Origin: Ophioceras dolichostomum
Lineage: Eukaryota; Ascomycota; Sordariomycetes; Magnaporthales; Ophioceraceae
NCBI GenBank assembly: GCA_003049485.1
Contig: PYST01000002.1
Coordinates: 1 to 64,000, forward strand
Reading direction: 5' to 3'
Length of the DNA: 64,000 nt
This document shows positions 43,158 to 57,415 of this stretch, piece by piece. Each line of letters starts with the position of its first letter. The first letter of the stretch is position 1. Both the position numbers and the translations under genes were made by a program. Under the pieces are notes generated by a model. That model was given only the letters and a program-made list of their open reading frames with translations. It made no database searches and was not told where the DNA came from.

Positions 43158-44094
43158 ATGGCACCCAAGCGCGGCGCCCGTGATGCGACCCCGGCCTCCG
43201 CGACGGCGTCGCAGGTCTCGACGCCCACGACCCCAGCCAGGCCATCGACCAAGGCCGTCTCGACCTCCTCCTCCTCCTCCATAGCGACCCGGCAGAGCTG
43301 GGACAGGATCGTGTCCAATGTGCTTGACCACTACCAGCAGTCCACGCCCCAGCGGACGAAGCTGTTGGACGTGTTCCTCGCCTTCCTCGCCGTCGTCGGC
43401 GCCGTGCAGTTCGTGTACTGCGTCCTGGCTGGAAACTACGTGAGTCTAAGAGAGACGACGACCCTGCATCACCACCTCACCTACCCGCCCATGGGCTGTC
43501 AAACATATGAGGCTATAACTGACTTGTTACGCACCCTGCAGCCCTTCAATGCTTTTCTCTCTGGATTCTGCGCTACCGTCGGCCAATTCGTCCTAACTAG
43601 TACGTGAACGACCACCCCCTCGACCAGCTGGCCCCGAGGAGCGGACGCGAGCCCCGTCCGTTCCTGGCTGGCCGGCCCGGTCTTCGGACCCCGGTCCCCC
43701 ATCCCACCGTCCTCCATATCCACCACCCGTTCATCTCCCCCTAGACCGGAATCAAAGGGATTTGGGCTAATACCCTCCTGCCGGCCCAAATCTGCCGCCG
43801 TGGGAATAATAGTATCACTACGGATCCAAACAACCGAAGCGAACAAGGCAGACTTCCCTTCAGTCTCTCCCGAGAGGTAAGCCTTCTTCTTTCTCCCCCC
43901 AAACCTCAAAAGCCTCACCCTTCCTTATTAGCAGCACACTCGATGGGATCCCCCTCCTTCCTGCATTTGTAGTCTCGGTCTCTAACATGGTGGCCGCCTA
44001 CTCGCCCGCTCGCCCCTCCTTTTTCAGAGCATTCGCAGATTACGTCGTGTGCAGCTTGATCCTGCATTTCTTCTGCGTCAATTTCATCAACTGA
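43158..44094 (+). CDS. OST2: Oligosaccharyltransferase subunit OST2/DAD1
   Basis: Small membrane subunit of the ER oligosaccharyltransferase that transfers glycans to Asn in N-glycosylation. Four exons: 43158-43439, 43542-43599, 43813-43876 and 44028-44094, all phase-consistent, 156 residues. After a Ser/Thr-rich N-terminus come LLDVFLAFLAVVGAVQFVYC (first membrane segment), then PFNAFLSGFCATVGQFVL (second), LRIQT, the conserved FPSVSPERAFADY across intron 3, and the last membrane segment CSLILHFFCVNFIN ending at TGA. This matches DAD1/Ost2 (113-130 residues) with an extended N-terminus. Donors are GTGAGT, GTACGT and GTAAGC. The gene is convergent with GRASP, with a (TC)n tract between. Confidence 0.93.
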
Positions 44095-46457
<2,363 letters not shown>

Positions 46458-46866
46458 CGTGTGGTGACGAGATCAGTCTCTTGTGTTTCCGATATACTGC
46501 CGGATGCATTCAGTCAGAGGCTTCCGACTCTTCGTCTGTGGCACACGTAGGTAGTCACGATATCTCCCGTTGTTGTTGGTTTGATGTTGGAGCTTGGCCG
46601 TCACAAGCTTCGACGCCACCTAAAGCTGAGCTGTCATTTAGCGTCCCTCAGCCTTATTTTTGTGGGTCCACAGCATGCAACTGCACATCCAGTCTTTCCA
46701 GGTATCTTTTCTGGGTGCCCCCCTCAATCCTTGTTGTTTAAACTCACTTTTACAGATCGGGAAAAAGCGATTTTAAGTCTGACATTCTGTTTACATCCCG
46801 GCCGTGGTACTTGGAAGCTGAAGGGGGCTCGGGGATAAACAGTTTCTCGTCCTGTCTTGCCCCAGG
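46458..46866. promoter_or_regulatory. Divergent promoter between GRASP and TGS1
   Basis: 409 bp between two start codons on opposite strands; no gene seen. Confidence 0.65.
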
Positions 46867-47830
46867 ATGAAGCCAGCACCGAGGTTAAGCCTCACAGAGC
46901 GGTGCCTTCACTACGAGAGAGCAGCAGACGTCCCCGATGATCTTAACAAGTAGGTATATTCTGGCCCCAACCTCCTATTGTTGATCATCATAGCATGAGC
47001 TGACTGCGAGGGGAAACCCATTTCGCTGCTTAGATACTTCAGTCAGAGATATTCCATCTTCTCTAAGTATGAGGATGGTATACAGATGACAAACGACGCT
47101 TGGTTCGGCGTGACCCCTGAGCCAGTAGCCAAGTATTTAGCCCACCCTCTCTCCCATTCTTCTTTCCTGCATCTCTCTCCCTGCCTGGCCTTCGTGCCCA
47201 TTAAGTCTGGATGAGCTCCTTCTAACCCTGCCACGAAGAAAAATCGCCGACGACCTTGCCGAGGTGGCCGACGACCAAAAGACCACAGTCGTAGACCTCT
47301 TCGCCGGCGCGGGCGGCAACACCATCGCGTTCGCCCTCTCCGGGCGCTGGAGTCGCGTGGTCGCCGTCGAGAAGGACGAGGACACGCTCGCCTGCGCCCA
47401 GCACAACGCCGAGGTGTACGGCTGCGCCGACAACGCCGTCACGTGGCTGCACGCCGACAGCTTTGAGTACCTCAAGGCGGCTTCGTCCCCAACCGCATCT
47501 TCCTCTCCATCTCAGTCGTCAGTCCTCCCCAAGACGCTCAGCCTGGTGCCGCAAGAAACCGTCCTCTTCGCTTCGCCGCCCTGGGGCGGCATCGGCTACC
47601 GGGACCACAACGTGTTCGATCTCAGCACCATGCAGCCGTACAACCTGGCCGCGCTGAACCAGGCCTGCAGGGAGTATGATCACCTCCTCTACCTGCCCCG
47701 CACGAGCGACTTGAGGCAGATCGCGAAGCTGGCTCCCAAGGGCGAGAACGTCGATGTGGTCCAGTACTGCATGATGGGCGCCAGCAAGGCCATGGTGGCG
47801 TTCATCCCAGGGGTGTTGGCCAAGGTGTGA
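46867..47830 (+). CDS. TGS1: Trimethylguanosine synthase (TGS1)
   Basis: SAM-dependent methyltransferase that converts the m7G cap of snRNA/snoRNA to the 2,2,7-trimethyl form in the nucleus. Three exons: 46867-46949, 47034-47132 and 47239-47830, giving 257 residues. Motifs in order: DDLNK-YFSQRYSIFSKYEDG (family KYW.QRY.LF...D.G), DAWFGVTPEPVA, the SAM site VVDLFAGAGGNTIAFAL near 78-92, the catalytic SPPWGGIGY near 173, and YLPRTSDLRQIAKLAP plus MGASKAM near the C-terminus. It is essentially the catalytic core, like yeast Tgs1 (315). The last intron ends at CACGAAG with branch CTAAC. Its downstream end faces the DOP1 3' end. Confidence 0.92.
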
Positions 47831-48161
47831 GTGATCCACCGAAGCTGGTCCAGCTAGGTATCTCAAGGGAAGCGACAGTAGTCGGTAATATATCTTTCCG
47901 ATCCGCGGGATCCCAATTTCTAGTTTTGTAAAAGCCACCTTGCTATGGTGATGTGGGAAACGAAAGGTAGGTAGGTAGGTAGATAGGATCTACCTCATGG
48001 CAGGTATAGTTCCCAACACGGGAAATAAGGGGCCACATCACACCTCCGAAAGCTCAAGCCTGCCTTCCCCGTCTTTCACGTTTTCTCGAATTTTCTCTAT
48101 TGCCCCCGGCGCCTCTTGCTCATTCTATTCCCGCCATAAAAGAAGAAGACGAAGAAATTAT
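47831..48161. other. Intergenic region between convergent TGS1 and DOP1
   Basis: 331 bp, no gene. A TAGGTAGGTAGGTAGATAGG run occurs at about 47967-47988. Confidence 0.7.
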
Positions 48162-51100
48162 TTACAGGGCCCGGACAATGCTCCGCTCATCAAACAAGTC
48201 TTTGAGCACCCCCAGAGTGCAGTGGTCCCAATCCACGGGTCCCATCGCGTACGTCGACTCGAACGCAAAGATGCTCAGCTGCCCGAAGAAAGGCCGCAGC
48301 ACCTTGGCGACCAGCTCGTCCCTCCTCTCCATGCCCACGTCCTCCCCCAGCCCTCCCGGCCCGCCGAGCAGCGTGCGCCTGTCCGAGCTGCTAGCCGCCA
48401 TCTGCGCCGCCGACTCGGCCTGGAGCGCCGCCGACCCGGCGGCCACGACGGAGCCCAGCTCCTCCGACAGCTCATCGGCGAGCGCCACGGGCCGGTACGA
48501 GGAGGAGCGGTAGACGGCGTCGATGGTGTCCGTGACGAAGAGCCACTCGTGCAGCTGGAAGTCGTCCGGCGCCACGCACACCAGCAGATCCAGCAGTCGG
48601 CAGGCCTGGAGCACCGACACGTTGTTGTACGTCTCCGACGCTGCGCTGTGGTCCGGCGCCACGACTGACGAGATGGCCGCGTGCAGCTCGGCGTTGATCA
48701 CGGGCCACAGCGGCGCGAGGTGCACTGCGCTGGTCTTGAGCACCAGGGCGCGCACTACGATGAACAGCTCCGCCCGCGTGGTTGACGAGGGAGACGAGGT
48801 GGGCGTGGCCGCGAGCAGCTCGTCTATCTTCTCCAGGATCATCGGCAGGTCAGAGACGAAGGCATCGGTAGCGGATGCCAGGATGAGCGTCGCGATGCGC
48901 CGGAGGTTGAGCTGTGTCTTGCGGTCGGCCTCGAGCCGCGCCGAAGTTGCTCCAACGCCGAACACGATACCCGCCGTGGCCGGCGGCGCGATGCGGGCTA
49001 CTATCTCGGGCATGCGTTCCTTGTCGCTGACGGTCCACAGCCGCAGCAGGGGCAGCCAGTCGCTGCGCACGAGGCCGATGGCCGCGCCGAAGAACCGCGG
49101 GTCGTTGAATGCGTCGGCCAAGTCCTTTTTCCATGTCTTCTGGTTGTTTGGTAGCCGCGACAGCTCCTGCAACAGCACCAACATGCTCTTGGAGATGGTA
49201 TCTGGGAAGGACTTTGACCTCAGCGCCGGGCCTATCACGCTCGCCGAAATCGTACCGGCCGCGACCAGTACGCGGTCTGTCTCGACCAGGACTTTCGGCA
49301 GGTTTGGCACGATGGCAGACAGGATTTCCACCACGTCGTCCCCCCTCTCAAAAGGATTCCTGGTGATAGCAACCGATGCCTTCCGCTGAGTAGCGTCAGA
49401 TGCGCGTTGCTTCTCGGCCGACGAGAGCACGACGTCGGCGAAAGTCATAGGCCGCGTCGTAAAGAGCGCAGCAAGGAGTCGGAGAAACAAGTCCTGGCTA
49501 TTCGTTAGCAGACGAGAAGATGTGACAAACCAAAATGAGAACGGCGGCGGGGTTAAGATGTAGTGTAGTGGTTTCTTGTTTCTTCCTAGGGTTCTTTCCA
49601 GAATGCACTTACGCCGAGTTCCCTGCGCATCTTCTTCTGCTCTCCAAAATTAGTGTTGTCAACTTTCTCACCAAGAGTGGCCGCGAACTCTAGCAGGCTG
49701 GGCAAAGTCTGCCGGTGGGGGAACGGATTTCCGAGCAGGTCCTTGAGGAAGAGCATGCAGTCCTGCCAGATCTCGTCCATGGCGTCGTCTTCCAGAGACC
49801 GGGCGTAGTGCACCAGGAAGATGACGATGTCGGTGTCCTGCAACTCGATCGTCAGGGTCGATTTCCGGGATGGGTCCAGAGAGCTAGGACTTGTGCGGCT
49901 GTATATGGCGTTGAATAAGGCCGGCATTGTGTGCCTCGGCCTTGAGCTGTCGAGGACAGGTAGCAGGTGTAACACCTCCATCTCTTGCTGTTCGGCCGAT
50001 CCAGTTGGGCCTCCCTTCCAGATGTCAATGACAGTCTCGAGGCATTCGAGCGTCTCCGCAGCGAACAAGTGCTCTAGCAGTCTCCTGGCACGATTCCTCA
50101 TGCGCAGTGATGTGAAGTTGAACGACGCAGCTGAGACCATGTCCTGCGTCCCTGCCTCGCCGCCCTGGCCCCATGACCAGATCTTGAAACAAATCTTTAC
50201 CGCGTCTTGAAATGCGAGCAGCACGGTAAGCCGGTCATTCGCTGTGGCACTCCTAGCCTGGGGTGCGTCCGTAGAGAAGATGTTGCCGAAGAAACTTTGC
50301 GGCTGATCTGGACTCTTCACCAGCGACGCTCTGGCTTCTTCAGCGAGAAGTCGATCGTGCGCCTTGGCCAGGACTTGCTCGAGCGCATTGAGCAATGAGA
50401 TGAGTGTCGATTCGGGAGCGCTGCTGTTACTGCCGCTGCTGCCTAGCGCCGGATCCGACTGTCCTGACTCCCTGAAGAGCTTCTGCAGGCCGGCAAAGGT
50501 GTTGTTGATCTGACCACAAAGCGTCTCAACGAGGGGGATGAGAACTTGGAATATTGAGTCCGAGTATAGGGGCAGGCAGACACCAAGGAAGCTAACCCAG
50601 CTGTCCAGGACCGCACGACTGCTAACCGAGCTGAGACCGGCCTGAAGGCACTTCAACAATTCCGGCGGGGGCGCCTGAGCCGCCGTACGGTCGTCTCCCG
50701 TCTGCGTCCGTTGGACGCCCCTTGCTGGGTCAAGGTTGGTGAGCAAGGTCCTCTTCTCGGTTGTGGGCGATGGGGGCTGGTCCGCAGAGAGCGTCTCGCG
50801 CAACCTCAGTGACGCAAACACGACGTCCAGAAGCAGCACTTGGACGTAAGGGTCCGGCCCGGAAAGGGACCGAGATAGCCTCTCGATAAGGATATCTTCT
50901 AGACGCAAGTCTGCTAGTGATTGCGAAGAAGAGTTCAGGAGGATCTGGTGCAACGTGTTGAGGGCACAACGGGATAGCTGGGTGGATCTCTCATTAAGAG
51001 TTTCGTCTCCCGTTGTTGTGCCGCATGCTATACACCGCATGCAGACCTGAAGGAAGAAGACCAGGAAACTGATGCCCTCGTCACCGGTACCTCCCCTTTG

Positions 51101-54100
51101 CTGTGCTCCCTGGCCAAGATGTTGATCAACAGGGACAGTATGCTTGGCGAGAACTGCCCACATACTCTCAGGAGCCCATCGGAGAATCTGCCACAACGCC
51201 CTCATGTAGTAAAAGCAGAGATCGAGGTCGTGCCAGCTCTGGAGATCGATAGTCCTGTCGATGTCACCCGCTGCCACGCTGAGTTGTAGGAACTGGAAAC
51301 TCAGGAACTTGGCCACAAAGATGGAGAAGAGTCTATGGAGATACAAGCAGTGTTAGTTTGTCTGCCTCAGTTTACATGGAGAGGAGAAAATTGGATGACA
51401 GTTCGTGAAAGGCAAGGCATGGATAAATTGACATACTTGTCAATGCCGATCATGCTGTTCAGCCATGTTTTGACTGTCATGAACAACTGTGTCCTCTCAT
51501 CCAAAAGAGCATCGAGGGCAAGGAAGAGCGGGCGAGTCAACATGACATCGTAGTAGTCCATTCCCGCCAGCCTGGGGAGGAAGTGCCTGACGAATTCGCC
51601 GTTTGGCGTCCTGGGCGTTCTGGGTAGCCTCCTGTCGGACCCTGATGGGTTGTCTTGCAGAGTATGCGACCATAAGACGCCGAAGCTGCGACCAGAGTCT
51701 GAAGGGCGGCTGGCGAACGCGCCGGGCTGATCGTGCCGGATCATGAGACCCGCGATAGCCGCCTCAATATCACGATTCTGGGGACCGAGCGCGGTCTGCA
51801 GCTGCCAGAGGCTCCGCACTGTCTCGACGTGGTACTTCGGCTCTGATGCGGAGAGAAAAGACCAAGCATGTCGGACGAGGTGTGGGACGAGCTCGGACAG
51901 CTCGTTGGCAGGTATGCGGGCTGAAGTGTAGAGGTTGGTGGAGAGGGCTAAAGCTGAAGAGAATGTTGTGAAATCCAGCGGATGCTTCTCTGAAGATAGG
52001 CGGTCGTTCATGGAGACTACGAGACTGTCGACGTTGAAAGGGGCTTTGGATGGTGTTTTGTTCAAGAGAAGAAACATAATCCGGCTCTTCACCCCGAATG
52101 CGGCACCGCCTTGGCCCCCTTGACCCCCTTGGCCCTCTTGGCCGCTCTCGTCAAGGAGCGATTCGCAGTTCAGAGCACTCGACTTCTGGAGGAGGAGCTC
52201 CCCCACGTGCTGAGAGGTATATGGCGGAGGAGATGCATCCAGGTTCCCTTGATCATTGACGTAGAAGTCTTTGATCTTCTTCAGGATCTCCACGGTTGAG
52301 GCATTGGAGACCGCCGCTGCTGCTGCTTTCGAGCTCCCCCCTTGGCCATCAGCTGGTGGCCGTTTTGCACCTGTAGATGACGCAAGGAATGCACGCTCAG
52401 GGACGAGGTCTAGCAGGTCTGCTGCTATGCCTAGAGCCTTGGTGGAGAGTGCGCTCACATCCCGCAATGACAACAATGGCAATGGCGAGGATGGCTCCGA
52501 AGAAGCCCTTGCCCTTTCCCCTGCATCGTCCAACATGCAGAGAATTGAGAGCGCGGTCAACGGTGCGTGAATCGTGACCATCTCCTCCTCCCTCACATTG
52601 AAATGTGTCAAAACAAATTTGACAAGGACCAGCTTATCGCTGCGCTCAGCGGCCGTGGCACTTCCAGGGCCGATTGCCTGGGCTATGAGCCCGAGCAGCT
52701 CGCCGTATATGAGTCCGCTCTCGACACCGTCGAAGAAGACGCTGGCGCTGCGCAGGACCTCGCTGAAGTCGAGCTTTGAGGGCGCCTTGGCCTTGTACCT
52801 TCGCACACTATCGACTACAGGGAGAAAGACCTCAGGGACGACAAGTCCACCAATCTCCCATCGATCCATGAGGGAAAGGCAGATTCTATATGGCCGTGCT
52901 CGTTCAGCCGGACCGCCTTCGTCGCTGGCCTTGATCATGGCTAGAAGCGAGCGACTCAGGGGCTGGAGGCCATATTCCTCGAAGTAGCTTGTCTTAGAAG
53001 CAAGCAGTCCAGTGTGGTGCCCCACAGCCGAGGTTGGTGACTCCAGGCCGCTCTCGTTGTCAACACTGGAGGCAACCGGCTCAGGTCCCAAGAGCCACGC
53101 CCACAGCCGTCGGTTGAGGCTCATCTCGCGGCGCGTCACAACACCAGCAGCCGCCCGCAGCAGCAGCTCGAGGTCAGCAGGCTTCACGCGAGTCTGCAGC
53201 ACCTTCGAGTGTAGAGGGAGATGGGTGACCAACAGATCCAGATAGCCCCGTTGGATCAGCAGCTGCTCATCCGCCAGCCCCGCAGCGAAACATCGCAGAA
53301 GCAGTCCTGGCTCGGGCGACGTGACCATTTGCGAGAGCTTGGAGGGGACGTCTACCACAGACCCGGTCTGAGAATTGCTTCTTGACCGGCTCGACTCCAA
53401 GGGGTGGCCTAGCCTCGGCAGGTTCCGAACCAGGTATGCCAGCGCCCCAGATCGCCGGCTCTGGCTGGTGATGGAGGCCAACAAGAAGCACTGCCAGAAG
53501 AAGAAGTCTCCGGAAGAGTGGCTCTCCGTGATCTCTTCGCTATCTGAGGGGCGGACGACCACCTTGAAGCGTTCCAGCAGCTTCAGGGTACGTTCGAAAT
53601 CCTCTGCCGTCTCCTCCTCAAGTCCAGGCAACAGAGCCAGCACGATGGATTTCATGGCGGGGCGCAACGAGCGGGGGTTGAGATCCAGGAAGTGCCGTTC
53701 CAGGAGGTCGAGGAACAGCGACCTCACGGATAGGGAGGCGAAGGAGAGGGTTGAGGCCAGACCAGGAAGATATAGGGGGAGGTCCCTCGATAGACCATCT
53801 TTCCCGATCATGGAGAAGACGTAGTGGTAGACCTCGAGGGTCTTCTGATGGACGCCAGAGGGCAGCGACGGGTTCAGGCATTGTGACAGGCGTTTCGCGA
53901 CGAGGGCTCTCGAGGGGACAGTGGTGATGCTGGTTGGCCGAGTTTGCAAAGCCTAAGCACGCAGAAGAGTATTAGAATAGCTAGATAGGTTCAACCAAAG
54001 TAGGTAGCTACCTAGGTAAGGGCGTAGGATACGTAGTTAGGTAGGTATACATGCACAGACAACACTGACCTTGAGAAGTCTATTTAAAAAAGATATATAA

Positions 54101-54343
54101 TCTGCCCACTCCTGAAGTGATGTCTCGAAGAGGGCAAGAGTCCTCTCGACGCCGGATGCATATTTGCGGAAAGCCTTGTCCTTCGGCGCGGATTCCTCTA
54201 TATTATTGGACGACGTGGAGGTCAGCTACACTGAGGCACGCATGGTTGAACATAACTAAGAGCGCTGCAGTATTACCGGATCCAAGTTGGTTCCTCCACT
54301 GGCGGGGGATGGGCGACTCCCGGCCGGAGCTCTCCGGGGACAT
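48162..54343 (-). CDS. DOP1: DOP1 (Dopey) family Golgi/endosome traffic protein
   Basis: Very large cytosolic HEAT-like protein that works with Mon2 (and Neo1 in yeast) in traffic between endosomes and Golgi and in fungal morphogenesis (DopA in Aspergillus). Five exons: 54277-54343, 54070-54197, 51437-53952, 49613-51332 and 48162-49493, in phase, 1920 residues. The conserved Dopey N-terminus crosses introns: KDKAFRKYASGVERTLALFE, then SLQEWADYISFLNRLLK, then ALQTRPTSITTVPSRALVAK and RLSQCLNPSLPSGVHQKTLE. Junctions IGID-K-LFSIFVAKF and KKMRRELG-DLFLRLLA are consistent. Mid-protein Ser/Pro/Gly linkers carry a GQGGQGG repeat. The leucine-rich C-terminus ends VLKDLFDERSIVRAL. Intron 2 (53953-54069) contains a TAGGTAGG island. 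Divergent from MON1. Confidence 0.92.
53985..54055. repeat. CCTACCTA/TAGGTAGG island inside DOP1 intron 2
   Basis: Contains GTAGGTAGCTACCTAGGTAA and GTTAGGTAGGTATAC; partly palindromic. Similar runs occur in several intergenic regions of the window. Confidence 0.8.
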
Positions 54344-55095
54344 CGAGGTTCGACCAGGGTCAAGAGCCATTGCTGAAAGCGCAACTTGAGATAAGGACTG
54401 TTGAACTGGACGAGAAGAAGTACATGGAGGTCCTGACCAGGTCGCCCGGGCTCAGGTTCATCGCTTAGTTCGCAAATGACAAGGAGACATAGTCAAAATG
54501 GGAGGGAATGTCGTTGCCTTACAGTCTGCGCCTCCCATCACGAAGCTGTCCGTACCATGTAGTAGTGAACGTGTTCGACCGCTCGCTGACCAGACAGGGA
54601 TCAGAGTGGGACCAAAGTCCCAGTGTATTCCGTGCGTAGTCCGTCTAGCTTGCTCGAGAGCGCCTGAGACTGTACAGTTCTCATACTGTGTCGCATGCTA
54701 AATGACGCCAGCCCGCCCCGCGATCGCAGAGCTTGAGCTGTTATCAGTTATCAATGCGCCGCCCCAACGTCTGTCGTCACTAAAAGACATGCGCATGCTA
54801 CAACAGCCACCAACTAGCCTTGAGGTAGATTACCCTATTCCGAACCTAAATATGGCTCGCCTAAAAGGTTCTTCTTTCTCAAATGCATGACGGCCTCGGC
54901 AACCAGCGTGCCAGCGTGTGAGTGTGATTCAAGTCGCCGGCTACTTACCATTTGTGCCTCGCGAGACGTGTGACTGATGTGCCACCTCTCGACCTATTCC
55001 GGTCAACCGTATCAGCTCCCCGCGTCGTTCGATCGTCTATCATGTAGAAGTGAGCATGGGCCTGAACGAGCTCTTATACATCAGATATATCAAAC
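54344..55095. promoter_or_regulatory. Divergent promoter between DOP1 and MON1
   Basis: About 750 bp with no convincing exon; contains both promoters and leaders. Confidence 0.6.
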
Positions 55096-57090
55096 ATGGC
55101 CGGAGAAGAAGTAGCGCGGGACACTGCCGGCGATGACGTGGCCGTGACTGTGACCACCCCCGACCGTCCTCGGACGCCTTCGCCGCCGCCGCCGCCACTG
55201 CCCGCCCGGCCATCACCGGCGAGTCGACCGACAAGCTCGGGCGCAGCCCCGAGCCAACTGCAGTCTCAGCCCACCACTGCGGTCACGTCCATCGACATAC
55301 AGACGCTGTCGTTTCCCGATGGCTCCCGCGGAACGTTCTCCACCCAGGGCACCAGGGCAGTGTCGACGCCGGCGATGCGCGTTCGAAGCGGATATGCCAC
55401 GCCGAGCATCCCGGGCCTCGTTCCTCTGGGCGGGAGCGATGCTGCTGACTCCATGAGTGTCATGAGCTTTGCGCCCACGCTCCGAGCGCCCGGGGACCTG
55501 GCGAGCCTTATCGCTGGCGAGATCAACCGAAAAAGCCGCGCATGGCAGCTCCTTAGAGCGCAATCCGCCACTGTCCCGCCATTTGCGAGGAGCAGTGCTG
55601 CTGCTGCTGTGGGCAGTGGTGCGCCGAATAACAACGACCCATTAGCTGGGTTCGAGCGAGAGTTTGATGGCGACGATGCTCGAGGGGCAAAGAGGCCAGA
55701 CGAGGAGGAGCGGCTGCGACGCTGGAAGTCAAAGCTCAAACACTACATGATCCTCTCCTCCGCAGGCAAACCCATCTGGAGCCGGCACGGCGACTTGAGC
55801 CTGATCAACTCGTACATGGGCGTGGTTCAAACCATCATCTCGTTCTACGAAGAAGCGAAGGACCCCCTACAGGGTTTCACTGCAGGCGACGCGCGGTTCG
55901 TGATCGCAACAGAGGGTCCACTCTACTTCGTCGCCATCAGCCGGCTGGGCGAGAGCGATGCGCAGTTGCGGTCACAACTTGACGCGCTGTACATGCAGAT
56001 TCTTTCCACTTTGACGCTGCCCACCCTGACAAACATTTTCGTGAACCGGCCGTCTTCGGATCTGCGTAAGCCACTCCAGGGCACCGAGTCGCTCCTCTCC
56101 GCCTTGGCCGATAGCTTCACCCGTGGGTCACCCTCGGCCATGCTAGGTGCCCTGGAGTGCCTTAGGCTGCGTAAGTCGCAGCGCCACGCCATCAACAACG
56201 CTTTCCTCAAGCAGAGGTCAGACAAGCTATTGTACGGCCTGATCGTTGCTGGTGGGAGGCTCGTGAGCGTCATACGCCCCCGGAGACATTCCCTACACCC
56301 AAGCGATCTCGAGCTCATCTTCAACATGCTCTTCGAATCGGACGGGATCAAGGCCGGAGGCGGGGAGAACTGGATTCCACTATGTCTTCCGGCCTTCAAC
56401 AACCGCGGCTATCTCTATATGTATGTGAGCTTTTTTGACAAGCAAGGCGAACAGCCCACACCGCCTGCGCCGTCTTCGTCACTTTCTTCGTCGTTGCCCC
56501 CAGAGGCGAAAGCGAAGGCGAAAGCAGAAGAGGAAATCGCCATCGTCTTGATCAGCCCGGACAAGGAGAGCTTCTTCGAGCTCAAGGAGATGCGCGATAA
56601 GGTGGCTCACCAGCTCGCCAAGAACGGCGGCATGGCCGTCATTCGAGCAGCTGCCGTGGCCGGCAGGGCCCGTGTGACGGACGTCGCGCCGGGCAGCCAG
56701 ATCACGCACTTCTTGTACAAGTCTCGCGCCAACGTGCAGTTCGTATCGGCCGATTTGGCGGGTTTGGCGGGTTCGGCGGGTCTTGACCCTGCCGGCGGGG
56801 GCGACGCCGCGGCTGCTGAGTCTGCCGCCCTCGTGAACCGGCGCCGGCTGATGACGGTCTACCACCGACTCCATGCAGCAGCGCACGCCCGCCACTCGCA
56901 CCTGCGCGTGCTGCACTGCTCCGGCACCGACGCCACCAGCCTGGCATGGATCACGCCCGCCTTTGAGTTCTATTGCGTCGCGGGTCCGAACGCCTCCCGC
57001 GCCGTGGTGACGCAGGGCGCCAACCGCATCGTCCAGTGGGCCAAGAGGGAGGAGGAGAGACTGTTCATCGTTGGCGGGGGCGTGTTTTGA
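55096..57090 (+). CDS. MON1: Vacuolar fusion protein MON1
   Basis: Subunit of the Mon1-Ccz1 complex, the GDP/GTP exchange factor for Rab7/Ypt7 on late endosomes, vacuoles and autophagosomes. Single exon, 664 residues, ATG in CAAACATGG. Residues 1-200 are Pro/Ser/Ala-rich and disordered. The first longin domain starts near 213 (KLKHYMILSSAGKPIWSRHG), followed by NSYMGVVQTIISFYEE and RFVIATEGPLYFVAIS. The second begins around 370 (KLLYGLIVAGGRLVSVIRPR), followed by WIPLCLPAFNNRGYLYMYVS. The third runs to the C-terminus (LRVLHCSGTDATSLAW to the NRIVQWAKREEERLF end). Low-complexity inserts (PAPSSSLSSSLPPEAKAKAK, and an LAGLAGSAG 9-bp repeat) lengthen it slightly. Confidence 0.95.
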   Translation: MAGEEVARDTAGDDVAVTVTTPDRPRTPSPPPPPLPARPSPASRPTSSGAAPSQLQSQPTTAVTSIDIQTLSFPDGSRGTFSTQGTRAVSTPAMRVRSGYATPSIPGLVPLGGSDAADSMSVMSFAPTLRAPGDLASLIAGEINRKSRAWQLLRAQSATVPPFARSSAAAAVGSGAPNNNDPLAGFEREFDGDDARGAKRPDEEERLRRWKSKLKHYMILSSAGKPIWSRHGDLSLINSYMGVVQTIISFYEEAKDPLQGFTAGDARFVIATEGPLYFVAISRLGESDAQLRSQLDALYMQILSTLTLPTLTNIFVNRPSSDLRKPLQGTESLLSALADSFTRGSPSAMLGALECLRLRKSQRHAINNAFLKQRSDKLLYGLIVAGGRLVSVIRPRRHSLHPSDLELIFNMLFESDGIKAGGGENWIPLCLPAFNNRGYLYMYVSFFDKQGEQPTPPAPSSSLSSSLPPEAKAKAKAEEEIAIVLISPDKESFFELKEMRDKVAHQLAKNGGMAVIRAAAVAGRARVTDVAPGSQITHFLYKSRANVQFVSADLAGLAGSAGLDPAGGGDAAAAESAALVNRRRLMTVYHRLHAAAHARHSHLRVLHCSGTDATSLAWITPAFEFYCVAGPNASRAVVTQGANRIVQWAKREEERLFIVGGGVF

Positions 57091-57415
57091 ACGCATGGGG
57101 GAGATAGCACAGGTTGCGCACCAAATGCATCAGCATACACCGGGCTAGCTATCTTACACTGGCCCCTAGATCTCCAAGAAACGCCCTCCCCCGATCGCCC
57201 TGAGGCCCCAATCAATACCGCCGTCGAATTTTAGATACCCATTTCCCTCTCTCAAAAGAAGCAGAACCAAGCAAACGCCCGCGAGTCTTGGCTTTTTTCC
57301 TTCCCCCGCAGTCCATTTTCTGGCCGGCTCTACATGTCTCCGCCTGTCTCTTCGATAAGGCGAACGGACTTGGCGGCTTTCTCGATGTGGTGTCTAGCGC
57401 CTCAGCCTGGTCCTT
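57091..57415. other. Intergenic region between convergent genes
   Basis: 325 bp with no gene seen; the 3' flanks of MON1 and of the hypothetical gene on the minus strand. Confidence 0.7.
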